Assembly (NCBI GenBank): GCA_002791575.1
Contig: PFXI01000050.1
Location: 1 to 53,426 of the forward strand
Source: Zetaproteobacteria bacterium CG_4_9_14_3_um_filter_54_145
GTDB taxonomy: Bacteria > Pseudomonadota > Zetaproteobacteria > Mariprofundales > Mariprofundaceae
Length of the DNA: 53,426 bases
Reading direction: 5' to 3'
The notes under the pieces were generated by a model that did no database searches, was not told where the DNA came from, and was given only the letters and a program-made list of their open reading frames with translations. Positions 41,608 to 49,745 of the stretch are shown piece by piece. A program made the position numbers and the translations under genes. How positions within the stretch are numbered: the first letter of the stretch is position 1; each line of letters begins with the position of its first letter.

Positions 41608-42618
41608 TTAGCGGGGTTCATGCTTCTCGCTCAACTGGATGGTCATCGACGGATTGTTGCGGCCACGCTGCAGGTTTACATACACATCACTGCCGGCAAC
41701 AAAGACACCGCCGAATTGTGAGAGCGGATGACGGACAATGTTGTGCAGCTTACGCCCGTCCCATGCCCACAGCGTCGAAGGAGTGGTTTGATCGGTAATC
41801 CACAACCAGTGACGCGTGCTATCCCAGGCCAGATCATCCGGATGCATAAGCGCCTGATTTTCCAGCCAGGAGTCGACGCGTGGCATACTGCCTTCATCGT
41901 GCAGTTGAAGAATACGGCCACTGCCGGACTCAGCCAGCAACAACGTACCATCGGGCAGCCGTTCAATATCGCGTATGGCAGCAAAAGCTGTCGCTTCCAG
42001 CTTGCGGGCCATGGCTGTCGCCGCATCCGGAGTGACCGTTAACCACCCCTTCTGCCGGTGATAAACCGTCAGCTTGCGATTTTTCAGTTCCAGTCGAAAC
42101 AGACTGCCTGTCGCCGCCGCATCCGCGAGATAGGCAAAGTGCCCATCTGCAGAAAATGCCATAGCGCGATGATTGAATTGCCCGGCAAGGTAAAAGGGTG
42201 ACAGTGAGGCGTGGCTGCTGCTTGAATCGACAGGATCAACACGCTGATCATCAGGAAACTGATCCGGTTCGGCCATGCGCCAAATCACCCCTTTCGGGTC
42301 ATCTTCGGCCACCCATAGTGATCCGTCCGGCGCGAAACTGATGCCATTGGCGTTGCGCATGCCCTGCACCAGAATATGGGTACGACTGCTGCTTAAACGG
42401 ATGGCGATCACGCCTGCCTGCGTACTGAACTCGCTGCGCTCTCCGCAGACATATAACCACTCCTTTGACGGCGAAAGCGCCATCCTGGTCGGGGTAATGT
42501 CCTTCCACGCGCTCAGCGAGCGATAGGACCAGCCAGTTGCCAGCTGCATACCTGCGCTATTGGTATTGCAGCCGCCCAGAACCAGCAGGATCAAAGCCAT
42601 GATGCGAACGTATGTCAT
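41608..42618 (-). CDS. Putative beta-propeller lipoprotein (NHL/SMP-30-like)
   Basis: A 336-residue protein with an N-terminal lipobox (LILLVLGGC) and repeated blade-like units, for example MALSPSKEWLYVCGE, ISFAPDGSLWVAEDD, MAFSADGHFAYLADA, DIERLPDGTLLLAESG, LAWDSTRHWLWITDQ. This is a six-bladed propeller of the SMP-30/NHL or strictosidine-synthase type, probably anchored in the outer membrane. Ligand and role are unknown. ATG 42618 and ATG 42600 are both possible starts, with weak Shine-Dalgarno signals. Monocistronic, convergent with trxA. Confidence 0.8.
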   Translation of the reverse strand: MTYVRIMALILLVLGGCNTNSAGMQLATGWSYRSLSAWKDITPTRMALSPSKEWLYVCGERSEFSTQAGVIAIRLSSSRTHILVQGMRNANGISFAPDGSLWVAEDDPKGVIWRMAEPDQFPDDQRVDPVDSSSSHASLSPFYLAGQFNHRAMAFSADGHFAYLADAAATGSLFRLELKNRKLTVYHRQKGWLTVTPDAATAMARKLEATAFAAIRDIERLPDGTLLLAESGSGRILQLHDEGSMPRVDSWLENQALMHPDDLAWDSTRHWLWITDQTTPSTLWAWDGRKLHNIVRHPLSQFGGVFVAGSDVYVNLQRGRNNPSMTIQLSEKHEPR

Positions 42619-42776
42619 TGGCCAAAGGTGTACCGATCTGCGGATGCGGGCAAGTATCTTTATTCTGCAATTGCTTATCCCGTTGATTCACTTCATTCTC
42701 GGTGGCCGTCAGTCAAAACGACAGATACGCAGGTGCCCCCTTGCTCCCAGCAACGCATCTGACCAGGAGAATACCC

Positions 42777-43181
42777 ATGTCCCGCCCTCTTAAAATATTC
42801 ATGCGCGGTAAAAGAGTCGGCCTTTTGCAGGCTGTTTTACACCGCATGGGCTATCCCATGCAGGATCAGAATGGGCTCTTCGGTGTACATACGCGTGATG
42901 CCGTCAAGGATATTCAAAAGCAACGTGGGCTTAAGCCGACAGGTGAATTGGATGATGCCCTGTTTCAACTACTGCAACTGGGTACTGCTCCGCAGGTAAC
43001 AGACCAGGGTAGTACAACAACTGCCGCCGCACCACTACCCGAACCGGGCTGCGATCAGGAGCAGTTTGATGCACTGGTTCGGTTGCTGCTGCGAAAAGGT
43101 GTCATTGAAGCGGGCGAGCTGGAGGCGGAAATGAGCAGAGCCTGCCCTGCCCTTCCGCCTTGTTGTGATACTACGACCTGA
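42777..43181 (+). CDS. Peptidoglycan-binding domain protein
   Basis: A 134-residue protein whose first 70 residues form a PG_binding_1 domain (VGLLQAVLHRMGYPMQDQNG, FGVHTRDAVKDIQKQRGLKPTGELD). The remainder is a Thr/Pro linker and a helical segment ending in Cys residues (ACPALPPCC). No signal peptide is evident, which is unusual for a wall-binding domain; it may act in the cytoplasm or use another export route. ATG 42777 is preceded by AGGAG with 7-base spacing. It overlaps the next gene by 17 bases. Confidence 0.82.
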   Translation: MSRPLKIFMRGKRVGLLQAVLHRMGYPMQDQNGLFGVHTRDAVKDIQKQRGLKPTGELDDALFQLLQLGTAPQVTDQGSTTTAAAPLPEPGCDQEQFDALVRLLLRKGVIEAGELEAEMSRACPALPPCCDTTT

Positions 43182-43677
43182 GTTCACCACCCATCTGGCC
43201 GAGCGTCTGGTTACCGGCGAGAGCATCAACCTGATCAGCCCGCACGGACAGGGACGCAGGCGCACACTGCAGGATTTGCGCAGCCTGATGCCCGCATCTC
43301 TACCCGTTCAATATATTGATTTGCGCTTGCATCAGGATGATCTGGAGGCAGTCATCTGCGCCTGTTTGAAACAACAGGAGCAGGGCCTGCTGATCCTGCA
43401 CAACTTTAATCTGCTGCAGAACCATGATCTTATTTCACAACTCAATGCGATCAATAAACTCAATCATATAAGTCTGTTATATATTTCTGAAGATAAAACA
43501 CTTCAAGATTTACTGGCGGCGGAAAGTGTACATCTCCCCCCGCTCAGCAGTTGCCAGATGGTGGCTGAAATCAAACGCAGGAGGCTGGATCCGGATGCCT
43601 GCACAGTTGAACAACTGCTGAGTGATCCGGCACCATACACGGCGCTGACCACCCTCACTGGGCAGAGAGTCGACTGA
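43165..43677 (+). CDS. Degenerate ATPase-like protein coupled to the peptidoglycan-binding gene
   Basis: A 170-residue protein, starting at GTG 43165 inside the end of the previous gene with no Shine-Dalgarno, so translation is probably coupled. The opening INLISPHGQGRRRTLQDL resembles a Walker A loop of ExeA/ORC-type AAA proteins but lacks the Lys (GQGRRR for GxGK[ST]). GLLILHNF occupies a Walker B position without its acidic residue. ATP hydrolysis is therefore unlikely. ExeA-type proteins combine an AAA domain with a PG_binding_1 domain in one chain; here the two parts seem split and decayed. The family is not recognised with certainty. Confidence 0.6.
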   Translation: MILRPEFTTHLAERLVTGESINLISPHGQGRRRTLQDLRSLMPASLPVQYIDLRLHQDDLEAVICACLKQQEQGLLILHNFNLLQNHDLISQLNAINKLNHISLLYISEDKTLQDLLAAESVHLPPLSSCQMVAEIKRRRLDPDACTVEQLLSDPAPYTALTTLTGQRVD

Positions 43678-43683
43678 TCACCA

Positions 43684-44061
43684 TCAGGTATGCAGCAGTG
43701 CTGCAGCCACCTGCTCCGGGAAACTGCGCGTATCAACCGGTTTGGCTATATAGCCTGTAAAACCCCGCTCCAGAATCTTCTCCCTGTCGCCGCCCATGGC
43801 ATGTGCCGTTAACGCGATGACAGGGATCTCGATCGCCATAGCCTTGAGTTGCGCCAGTACCTGATAACCGTCCATATCCGGCATCTGGATATCCAGCAGG
43901 ATCAGGTCCGGCAGTGCATCCGCCATACGCGCAAGAAATGGTTCGCCAGTTGTATCGGTAGTGACCTGTGCGCCATGCGCTTCCAGTAGTGCTGAAAACA
44001 GCATCAGAATCGTGTCGTTATCATCCAGCACAGCAATTTTCTTACCTGATAGAAGGCTCAT
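43684..44061 (-). CDS. Single-domain response regulator
   Basis: A 125-residue CheY-like receiver: acidic pair in VLDDNDTIL, acceptor Asp in LILLDIQMPDMDGYQ, switch Thr in IALTAHA and Lys in YIAKPVD. Its sequence style (MGGDREKILERGFTGYIAKP) is that of receivers attached to hybrid kinases. ATG 44061 overlaps the stop of the giant hybrid kinase as ATGA, so it is almost certainly made with it. It has no output domain. Confidence 0.93.
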   Translation of the reverse strand: MSLLSGKKIAVLDDNDTILMLFSALLEAHGAQVTTDTTGEPFLARMADALPDLILLDIQMPDMDGYQVLAQLKAMAIEIPVIALTAHAMGGDREKILERGFTGYIAKPVDTRSFPEQVAAALLHT

Positions 44062-47000
44062 ATAATGATCAGGCCCCCGTTTTTCTCATACGCCAGTTTA
44101 TTTTTTCCGGCCGCTTTGGCTTTACCGATACGGGCGTGGCATGTGGTAATCAACTTCTCAGGTGTATCGCCATCTTCAGGATAAAGTGCAATCGCAGCAC
44201 ACGTGGTCAGACCTGGCTTATCCAGCCCCTCTTCACCCGGAAATGGGTAAGCCTCAATCATATTTTTCAGACGGTTCACCACCAGCAGTGCCCCTTCGAG
44301 CTCCGTGTGGGTTAGAATCATGGCAAATTCGTCCACCCGGTGACGGGTGGCAATGTCCGAGCCTCTGAGGTTATTCATCAGAAAGCTGCCTACCTTGCGC
44401 AGTGCAGCATGCACATACGCCTCACCGGCCACCTCGCTGAAGCGGGCAAAACCGTCCAGATCAAACACGACACAGGCCATCTTCTCGCTGTTGCGGCTTG
44501 CACGCGAGATCTCCTGGTCCAGACGAATCTGGTAATAACGGTGGTTGAGCAGGCCAGAGATATTATCTTTCAATCCCGCCTGATGCGGATAAATACTCTC
44601 GACATGACGGATCTCATCCAACAGCTGTTCGCGGGTAAAGGACTCCTTGCTGACACAGTCCTCAATATGCCCCATCAGGCGCACACGCTCTGCCACTGCC
44701 AGCTCCTTGGCGGTAACAACAATAATAGGAATGTTCTCTGTGCGGGGCTGCTGCTTCAGTCGCTCGGCCACCTCGAACCCGTCCATACCGGGCATCATCA
44801 GATCAAGGATAATGATGTCCGGCTCGACTGTTTCAGCCAGATGAATTCCCTCCGCCCCACTGCTCGCCGTATGCACCCGGTAACCCTGAGCTGTAAGCGT
44901 GGCCATATAGAGCTCTCGAATATTCTCTTCATCATCAATAGCCAGCACATGCATAGTCCTGTTCTTGCGATGAATCCCTTTGCTTAATGCCCCCAGTTTG
45001 GATGCGAGCAGCTCGCGATTGATAGGCTTGGCCAGATAATCGGTGGCACCGAGCGCGATACAGAGCTCCTCATTCTCGGAAACGGTACACATGATCACCG
45101 GTATATCCGCTGTCTCCGCATCCAGCTTGAGCTCCTGCAGGACCTCCCACCCATCCTTACCCGGCATCATCACATCCAGCAGAATCAGGAACGGACGTTT
45201 CTTGCGCACAAGCAGCAGTGCATCTTCGCCATTCATGGCATGACAGACCCTGTAACCCGCATTGGAGAGATAAAGGGTACTGATCTCCAGCGAGTGAGCA
45301 TCATCATCAACGACCATAATTAACGGTGCATCCGGAGCAACCGGAAGCGGCTTGTTATGAATCTGCTGCAGCACTACTTGTGTATCGACTGCCGGCAGGT
45401 TTGGTAGAACTGGGGGCTTTTGAATGAGCTCGACCGGCAACGTGAAGACAAAGCAGCTGCCTTCTCCGGGCGCACTCTGTACGGCTATCGAGCCGCCGTG
45501 CATTTCAATCAGCTTCTGGGTCAGCGTCAGCCCCAGTCCTGTTCCTTCATAATTGCGCGAGTGCGATCCGTCGGCCTGTTCAAACGGACTGAAAATATTC
45601 GCCTGATCTTGCGGGGAGATACCGATCCCCTGATCATGAATGGCGACAGTGAGTCTTGCATAGCTCTCCTGCCTGTCATCTGTACCATTGTTGTAATCAA
45701 CAACGATTCTGACCTCACCGCCCTGAGGGCTGAACTTGATCGCATTCGAACAGAGATTGTAGAGAATCTGTTTAAATTTTGTGCGATCCAGATGAATCCC
45801 CGGAATGGCAGCATCTACCTCCAGACTCAGCCGAACACTGGTCTTTGTCGCGTACCCCTCTAACACCAACTGGATCTCATCGAGCAGATCAGCGACATTA
45901 ATCTTCTCAAGTTTAAGGCTCATTTTGCCGGCCTCAATCTTGGCCAGATCGAGAATACCGTTAATAAGCTCGAGTAGATGTTTCCCTGAGATATTGATAT
46001 TCTTCAGATACTTGGTCTGGGTTTCATTCAATGGCCCGACATAACCGTCAATCAGAAATTCGGAAAAACCATTGATTGAGGTCAGCGGCGTACGCAACTC
46101 GTGCGACATATTGCTGATAAACTGGGATTTGGCCTGATTTGCACGAATCAATGCCTCGTTGGTAGAGGTCAGATCGATCGTACGTTCCATGATCCGCGCT
46201 TCCAGATGTGCATTTAACGATTTCAGCTCGGCCTTTTCCTGTTCTATGACGTGGAACAAGCGGGCCTTCTGGATGGCATGTGCAGCCTGATTGGCCAGTA
46301 GATCGAGAAAGCGCAGCTGATTCTCATCGTAATCACGCGGAGAAAAATCATTCACATAGAGTATACCGACAACTTCACTACCCAGGGCCAGTGGCACGGC
46401 AACCAGTGCCTGTACCCCTTCATCGGTCAACATGGCATTGAGCGTAATCACCTTGGATGCAACCACGTCCGCTACGACAAACGGTTTTTGATCGTTAAAT
46501 ATGCGCTCTGTCAGCCCGCCTTCCCTGACTATCCATGGTTCCTGTCGATCAAACGATGTGGAGAAACCGGCTGATGCGTAGAGCGAAAGAGATCGCGTCT
46601 CCTTGTCATAGAGAGAAACCGTGCCTGCCGGTGATCCGGTTACCAGCATCGCTTCCTGCAGTACCAGCCTAAGCATTCTTGAGAGACTGTCGCTGGTGTT
46701 AAGCTGACGCCCAACACGATCAAGCTTCTCGAACTCGCTCAGCATCTGCTCAATCTGATCTTTTTCCCTTTTACGTTTGCACATCTGGTCGTAGAAGAAG
46801 CGGGCGGCCTTCCCCTCCATAATCTCTACATCCGATGATAAACAGAGGCGCAAACGTTCTGAAACATCACTGGAACCGGTTACATTGATCGCCATATCAC
46901 AGGCTGGGATTTCTTCAATGGTATGAAAGATCGGAATCGACAGTATCCCGGCCCGCTTCAGTGCCGGCGCATCCACGCGCGAATCGACAATAGCGACAAT

Positions 47001-47093
47001 GTTGATATCACTATCTTCCTGCAGTACCTGCAACAGGGCTTCGCCTCCGCGTCCCGCTCCAATAACAACAATCCTGAACAGATCCCCCCCCAT
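44058..47093 (-). CDS. Rossmann-GAF hybrid histidine kinase with two receivers and a degenerate GGDEF domain
   Basis: A 1011-residue cytoplasmic protein. Domains: Rossmann-type nucleotide-binding region (about 1-105) with GAGRGG at 12-17 and an AIVDSR acidic strand end; coiled coil; GAF (about 130-280); HisKA with His331 in SNMSHELRTPL; HATPase with HDQGIGI and GTGLGLTL; REC1 (about 580-700, Asp in ILLDVMMPGKDG); REC2 (about 705-825, Asp in IILDLMMPGMDG); GGDEF-like domain (about 840-1005) with the signature degraded to RVDEF. The ATG at 47093 shares one base with the preceding stop (TGATG) and follows AAGG; the frame starting at 47129 lies inside the previous gene. The cyclase is probably inactive. 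Sensing of a dinucleotide by the Rossmann part is an inference. Confidence 0.9.
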   Translation of the reverse strand: MGGDLFRIVVIGAGRGGEALLQVLQEDSDINIVAIVDSRVDAPALKRAGILSIPIFHTIEEIPACDMAINVTGSSDVSERLRLCLSSDVEIMEGKAARFFYDQMCKRKREKDQIEQMLSEFEKLDRVGRQLNTSDSLSRMLRLVLQEAMLVTGSPAGTVSLYDKETRSLSLYASAGFSTSFDRQEPWIVREGGLTERIFNDQKPFVVADVVASKVITLNAMLTDEGVQALVAVPLALGSEVVGILYVNDFSPRDYDENQLRFLDLLANQAAHAIQKARLFHVIEQEKAELKSLNAHLEARIMERTIDLTSTNEALIRANQAKSQFISNMSHELRTPLTSINGFSEFLIDGYVGPLNETQTKYLKNINISGKHLLELINGILDLAKIEAGKMSLKLEKINVADLLDEIQLVLEGYATKTSVRLSLEVDAAIPGIHLDRTKFKQILYNLCSNAIKFSPQGGEVRIVVDYNNGTDDRQESYARLTVAIHDQGIGISPQDQANIFSPFEQADGSHSRNYEGTGLGLTLTQKLIEMHGGSIAVQSAPGEGSCFVFTLPVELIQKPPVLPNLPAVDTQVVLQQIHNKPLPVAPDAPLIMVVDDDAHSLEISTLYLSNAGYRVCHAMNGEDALLLVRKKRPFLILLDVMMPGKDGWEVLQELKLDAETADIPVIMCTVSENEELCIALGATDYLAKPINRELLASKLGALSKGIHRKNRTMHVLAIDDEENIRELYMATLTAQGYRVHTASSGAEGIHLAETVEPDIIILDLMMPGMDGFEVAERLKQQPRTENIPIIVVTAKELAVAERVRLMGHIEDCVSKESFTREQLLDEIRHVESIYPHQAGLKDNISGLLNHRYYQIRLDQEISRASRNSEKMACVVFDLDGFARFSEVAGEAYVHAALRKVGSFLMNNLRGSDIATRHRVDEFAMILTHTELEGALLVVNRLKNMIEAYPFPGEEGLDKPGLTTCAAIALYPEDGDTPEKLITTCHARIGKAKAAGKNKLAYEKNGGLIII

Positions 47094-47458
47094 CAGGCTA
47101 CCTTTGCGGGCAGGTACTGTTTTACACACCGCAGAATGTGGGGGATATCAAACGGCTTGCTGATATAATCCGTGGCACCGTTGGCAATCGCCCTGTCGCG
47201 CTCATCCTCTTCCGGCAGAGCACTGACCAATACGATGGGCAGATCCTGACCGTAGCGTTCACGCAGCTTTTCCAGCACCTGATAACCGGTCATGCCCGGC
47301 ATGGTAATATCCATCAGCACCAGTTCCGGGCATACATGTTCCGTCAGTGCCAGTGCCTTGATACCATCTGCAGCATCGCAGACCGTGTAATTGGCGCTTT
47401 CCAGCACAGCAACCTGCATCTCCCGAACGATGTCATTGTCATCAACAACAAGTATCAT
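47093..47458 (-). CDS. Single-domain response regulator, first gene of the kinase operon
   Basis: A 121-residue receiver: acidic pair in VVDDNDIVRE, acceptor Asp in LVLMDITMPGMTGYQ, and Lys in YISKPFD. ATG 47458 follows GGGAGAGG; a TTG four codons upstream would extend it. It starts the three-gene unit receiver - giant kinase - receiver. Having receivers on both sides suggests a phosphorelay with more than one output, perhaps with the kinase's own REC domains as intermediates. Confidence 0.92.
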   Translation of the reverse strand: MILVVDDNDIVREMQVAVLESANYTVCDAADGIKALALTEHVCPELVLMDITMPGMTGYQVLEKLRERYGQDLPIVLVSALPEEDERDRAIANGATDYISKPFDIPHILRCVKQYLPAKVA

Positions 47459-47674
47459 GGCCTCTCCCAACAGAATGTCTATCGCATAAAACGCCCGGCT
47501 CTTTAGTTATTTCACACGCATAAATCACAGGATCGGCCACATTCGGCCCAATCCGGTTTGTCGCTTAACAGGTGACCACATCAGTGCAAGTGAGACGGTA
47601 AATAACTCGCGTGCAATCATATACTAACAACGAATAGCAATAATGCTGCCACCCCGTGTCTGACAGTGATCCAG

Positions 47675-49036
47675 CTAGCGGATGGAGGTCATCACCTGTG
47701 CCAGAACGGATGCGCCGGCAGCGATCTGCTCATCGCTGCTGTACTCCGAGGCCGAATGACTGATACCGGCCAGGCAGGGGATAAAGATCATACCTGTCGG
47801 GATGCTGCCCCCATCGCTGCGCTTCTGATGACAGATGACCGCGACATCGTGCCAGGCGCCGCTCGGCAGGTGCGTAAAACTTGAGTGCTGACTGACGCAG
47901 CACTCGGCAGTGATCCTCTGTATATCCAGATCCAGAACAGGGATGCCCCGGGAACAGGAGATCTGCTCGATTTCTGCCCGGATATGAAAGGATTCAGCCA
48001 GCTGCTGAACAAGCGCCTGCGCCCGGGTATTGAATGCATCGGCAAGCTCGGCCGAACAGCTGCGGATTTCGTGAGAAAAATAGGCAAAACCGCTGACCTT
48101 GGATACCGCCTGAGCGTGAATCAGCGGGAAGCGCTGGTTGTGATCCGCGTGACTGTTCACAACGCCAATGGTCTGGATAATGGCTTGTGGTGTTTCCGGG
48201 TAGTGCGCATTAAACTGCTCTACCAGCCTGTCCAGCTGCACCAGCATATGAGCCATCGCCATATGTGCATCCTTGCGATGCGGCGTCCCCATTGGTGTAG
48301 CTCCGGAGTGATCAAAAGCACCGGTCAAGCGAATCCAGTTGCGGATTGAGCCGCGAAGACCGGTAACAATACCGATATCGCGCTGGCTGCTCTCCAGTAC
48401 ACTACCCTGCTCGATATGCAGCTCGATGTGCGCGGCAATGGCATCGCGTTCCGCATCTGAAATGGTGGCTTTGGCAGCACGGATATATGCCGGATCGGCA
48501 TGTTGGGCATTCATCGCCTGTGCCAGTGAACTGCCGCCGTATTTGCAGTCCAGTACGGCCGGATTGAGCTGGCCGAATGCAGCCCACGCACCGAGTGAAG
48601 CCGTGCCGAATGCAGCCGATTCTTCACCCCGCCAGACCCGCAGCCGCAAGCCATGGTGCAGTGGCCAGCCATGCTGATGCGCCGCGACAAGTACGGACAG
48701 GCCGGCGACAACGCCGGCAACCCCGTCATAGTTACCGCCGCCGTCAACGGTGTCGACATGCGAACCTGTCTCTACCCAGCGGGAGAATGTACCCGGCGTT
48801 TCAACGATCAGATTTCCCACAGCATCCAGACGGCAGCACAATCCAGCGGATCTGGCAGCCTGCTCAATGTAGCAAATCGCTGCTGTTTCAGCATCGGAGT
48901 ACGCCGGTCGCAAAAATCCCTGTGTGCGGTCATCACCGATAGCGCCGATTCGGTGAAGGGCAGCAAAATGGGTGGCAATCACGGTCGGGGAGATAGTAAA
49001 TGTGTGCAATTCGGACATCATGCGATCATAGCGCAT
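47675..49036 (-). CDS. M20-family Zn amidohydrolase (hydantoinase/carbamoylase, allantoate amidohydrolase type)
   Basis: A roughly 453-residue enzyme. Metal and catalytic elements: GSHVDTVDGGGNYDGVAG (His and Asp), RGEESAAFG (catalytic and metal Glu), HIELHIEQG (His/Glu), GSIRNWIRLTGAFDHSGATPM, HLPSGAWHDVAVI and GMIFIPCLAGISHSASEYS. These identify the Zn-dependent N-carbamoyl amino-acid hydrolase/allantoate amidohydrolase group; substrate is not resolvable. HLPSGAWHD departs slightly from the usual GAGHD. ATG 49036 lies only 2 bases after AGGAGG, so ATG 49021 or 49018 are alternatives. No purine-degradation genes are adjacent. Confidence 0.9.
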   Translation of the reverse strand: MRYDRMMSELHTFTISPTVIATHFAALHRIGAIGDDRTQGFLRPAYSDAETAAICYIEQAARSAGLCCRLDAVGNLIVETPGTFSRWVETGSHVDTVDGGGNYDGVAGVVAGLSVLVAAHQHGWPLHHGLRLRVWRGEESAAFGTASLGAWAAFGQLNPAVLDCKYGGSSLAQAMNAQHADPAYIRAAKATISDAERDAIAAHIELHIEQGSVLESSQRDIGIVTGLRGSIRNWIRLTGAFDHSGATPMGTPHRKDAHMAMAHMLVQLDRLVEQFNAHYPETPQAIIQTIGVVNSHADHNQRFPLIHAQAVSKVSGFAYFSHEIRSCSAELADAFNTRAQALVQQLAESFHIRAEIEQISCSRGIPVLDLDIQRITAECCVSQHSSFTHLPSGAWHDVAVICHQKRSDGGSIPTGMIFIPCLAGISHSASEYSSDEQIAAGASVLAQVMTSIR

Positions 49037-49254
49037 AGCCTCCTGGGAACAAGACAGAGAGTCAGACTTCAGGCACCCATGAACGTCAGAAAGACACCAA
49101 TGTGTCAGAACGGCAGCATTTTCCCCGTCAAACAAGCCGGGGCACACGACTGCCCACAGCGACAGATATGTTTAAAAATATAGACAAATCAAGCCACACA
49201 GTTGTGCTCACGATTCTGGCACCATATATGCTCTAACATCAGTACATAGCTCGT

Positions 49255-49414
49255 TGTAGTGACATTGTGGTTTATAATTCTGGGCCGATGCGTACTGAAC
49301 GGGAGCTTGTCTATCGCGGTTGTGTGAATCCCTTTATGGGGATACCTGATATCGGGATGCGGCACCCACCTTAACGTTAAGGGTTCAGTCATTGTAAGCC
49401 ATAATGTCAGTGCA
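49255..49414 (+). ncRNA. ssrS: 6S RNA
   Basis: 6S RNA binds sigma70 RNA polymerase in stationary phase by mimicking an open promoter. Here GACATTGTGGTTTATAAT (49261-49278) pairs along its full 18 bases with ATTGTAAGCCATAATGTC (49391-49408) as the terminal stem, with only G-U wobbles. Inside lie ACTGAAC/GTTCAGT, the CGCGGTT segment, and CACCCACCTTAACGTTAAGGGTTCA, which closely follows the conserved CACCTTGAACCAAGGGTTCA region of enterobacterial 6S RNA. Ends are approximate. The TATAAT at 49273 is part of the stem, not a promoter. A hairpin terminator follows. Confidence 0.8.
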
Positions 49415-49429
49415 ACGATCATTCACGAG

Positions 49430-49464
49430 AGACCTGCCCTCCCCCCTCCCCCGGCAGGTCTTTT
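49430..49464 (+). terminator. Intrinsic terminator downstream of 6S RNA
   Basis: GACCTGCC (49431-49438) pairs with GGCAGGTC (49453-49460) across a C-rich 14-base loop, followed by TTTT. The flanking A49430-T49461 pair extends the stem. Confidence 0.85.
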
Positions 49465-49515
49465 CGTTTCTGCCCGGTGACAAAACAGCAGAGGCGCCAG
49501 AGCCTTAAAAAACGC

Positions 49516-49521
49516 TATACT
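49516..49521 (+). promoter_or_regulatory. Candidate -10 element for the small gene-globin operon
   Basis: TATACT in GCTATACTC, the same octamer-plus as at 19167-19174, lies 39 bases before the start at 49560. No clear -35 is seen. Confidence 0.35.
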
Positions 49522-49559
49522 CCCGCACTGCATTCGTAACAGTGCCAAAGGAGAGATCA

Positions 49560-49736
49560 ATGTTCATCAAAATCGACAAAAAGACGCTGGAAGAGGAGAT
49601 CATCAATAGTGAAGAGATGGTTGAAGTACTCGAGCATGATATGAAACCTGTATTTGTCGATGATGCCTTGATGGATATGGTCACCAGTGGTTACGTCCAC
49701 AGAAGTGCATCCGCCATATACAGGTATAAGGCCTGA
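49560..49736 (+). CDS. Small acidic protein of unknown function, upstream of the globin gene
   Basis: A 58-residue protein: an acidic helical half (KIDKKTLEEEIINSEEMVEVLEH, in part) followed by a segment ending in SGYVHRSASAIYRYKA. It is preceded by AAAGGAGAG with good spacing to ATG 49560; the longer frame to 49542 adds six residues without a site. No known family is recognised. It lies 9 bases before the two-globin gene and is probably cotranscribed. A partner or regulator role is possible but unsupported. Confidence 0.65.
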   Translation: MFIKIDKKTLEEEIINSEEMVEVLEHDMKPVFVDDALMDMVTSGYVHRSASAIYRYKA

Positions 49737-49745
49737 GTTTTTCGC

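Noticed and set aside
49273-49278. TATAAT as the -10 of a promoter for the RNA at 49284
   Set aside because: The bases are fully paired within the 6S terminal stem (49261-49278 with 49391-49408) and no -35 lies at correct spacing.
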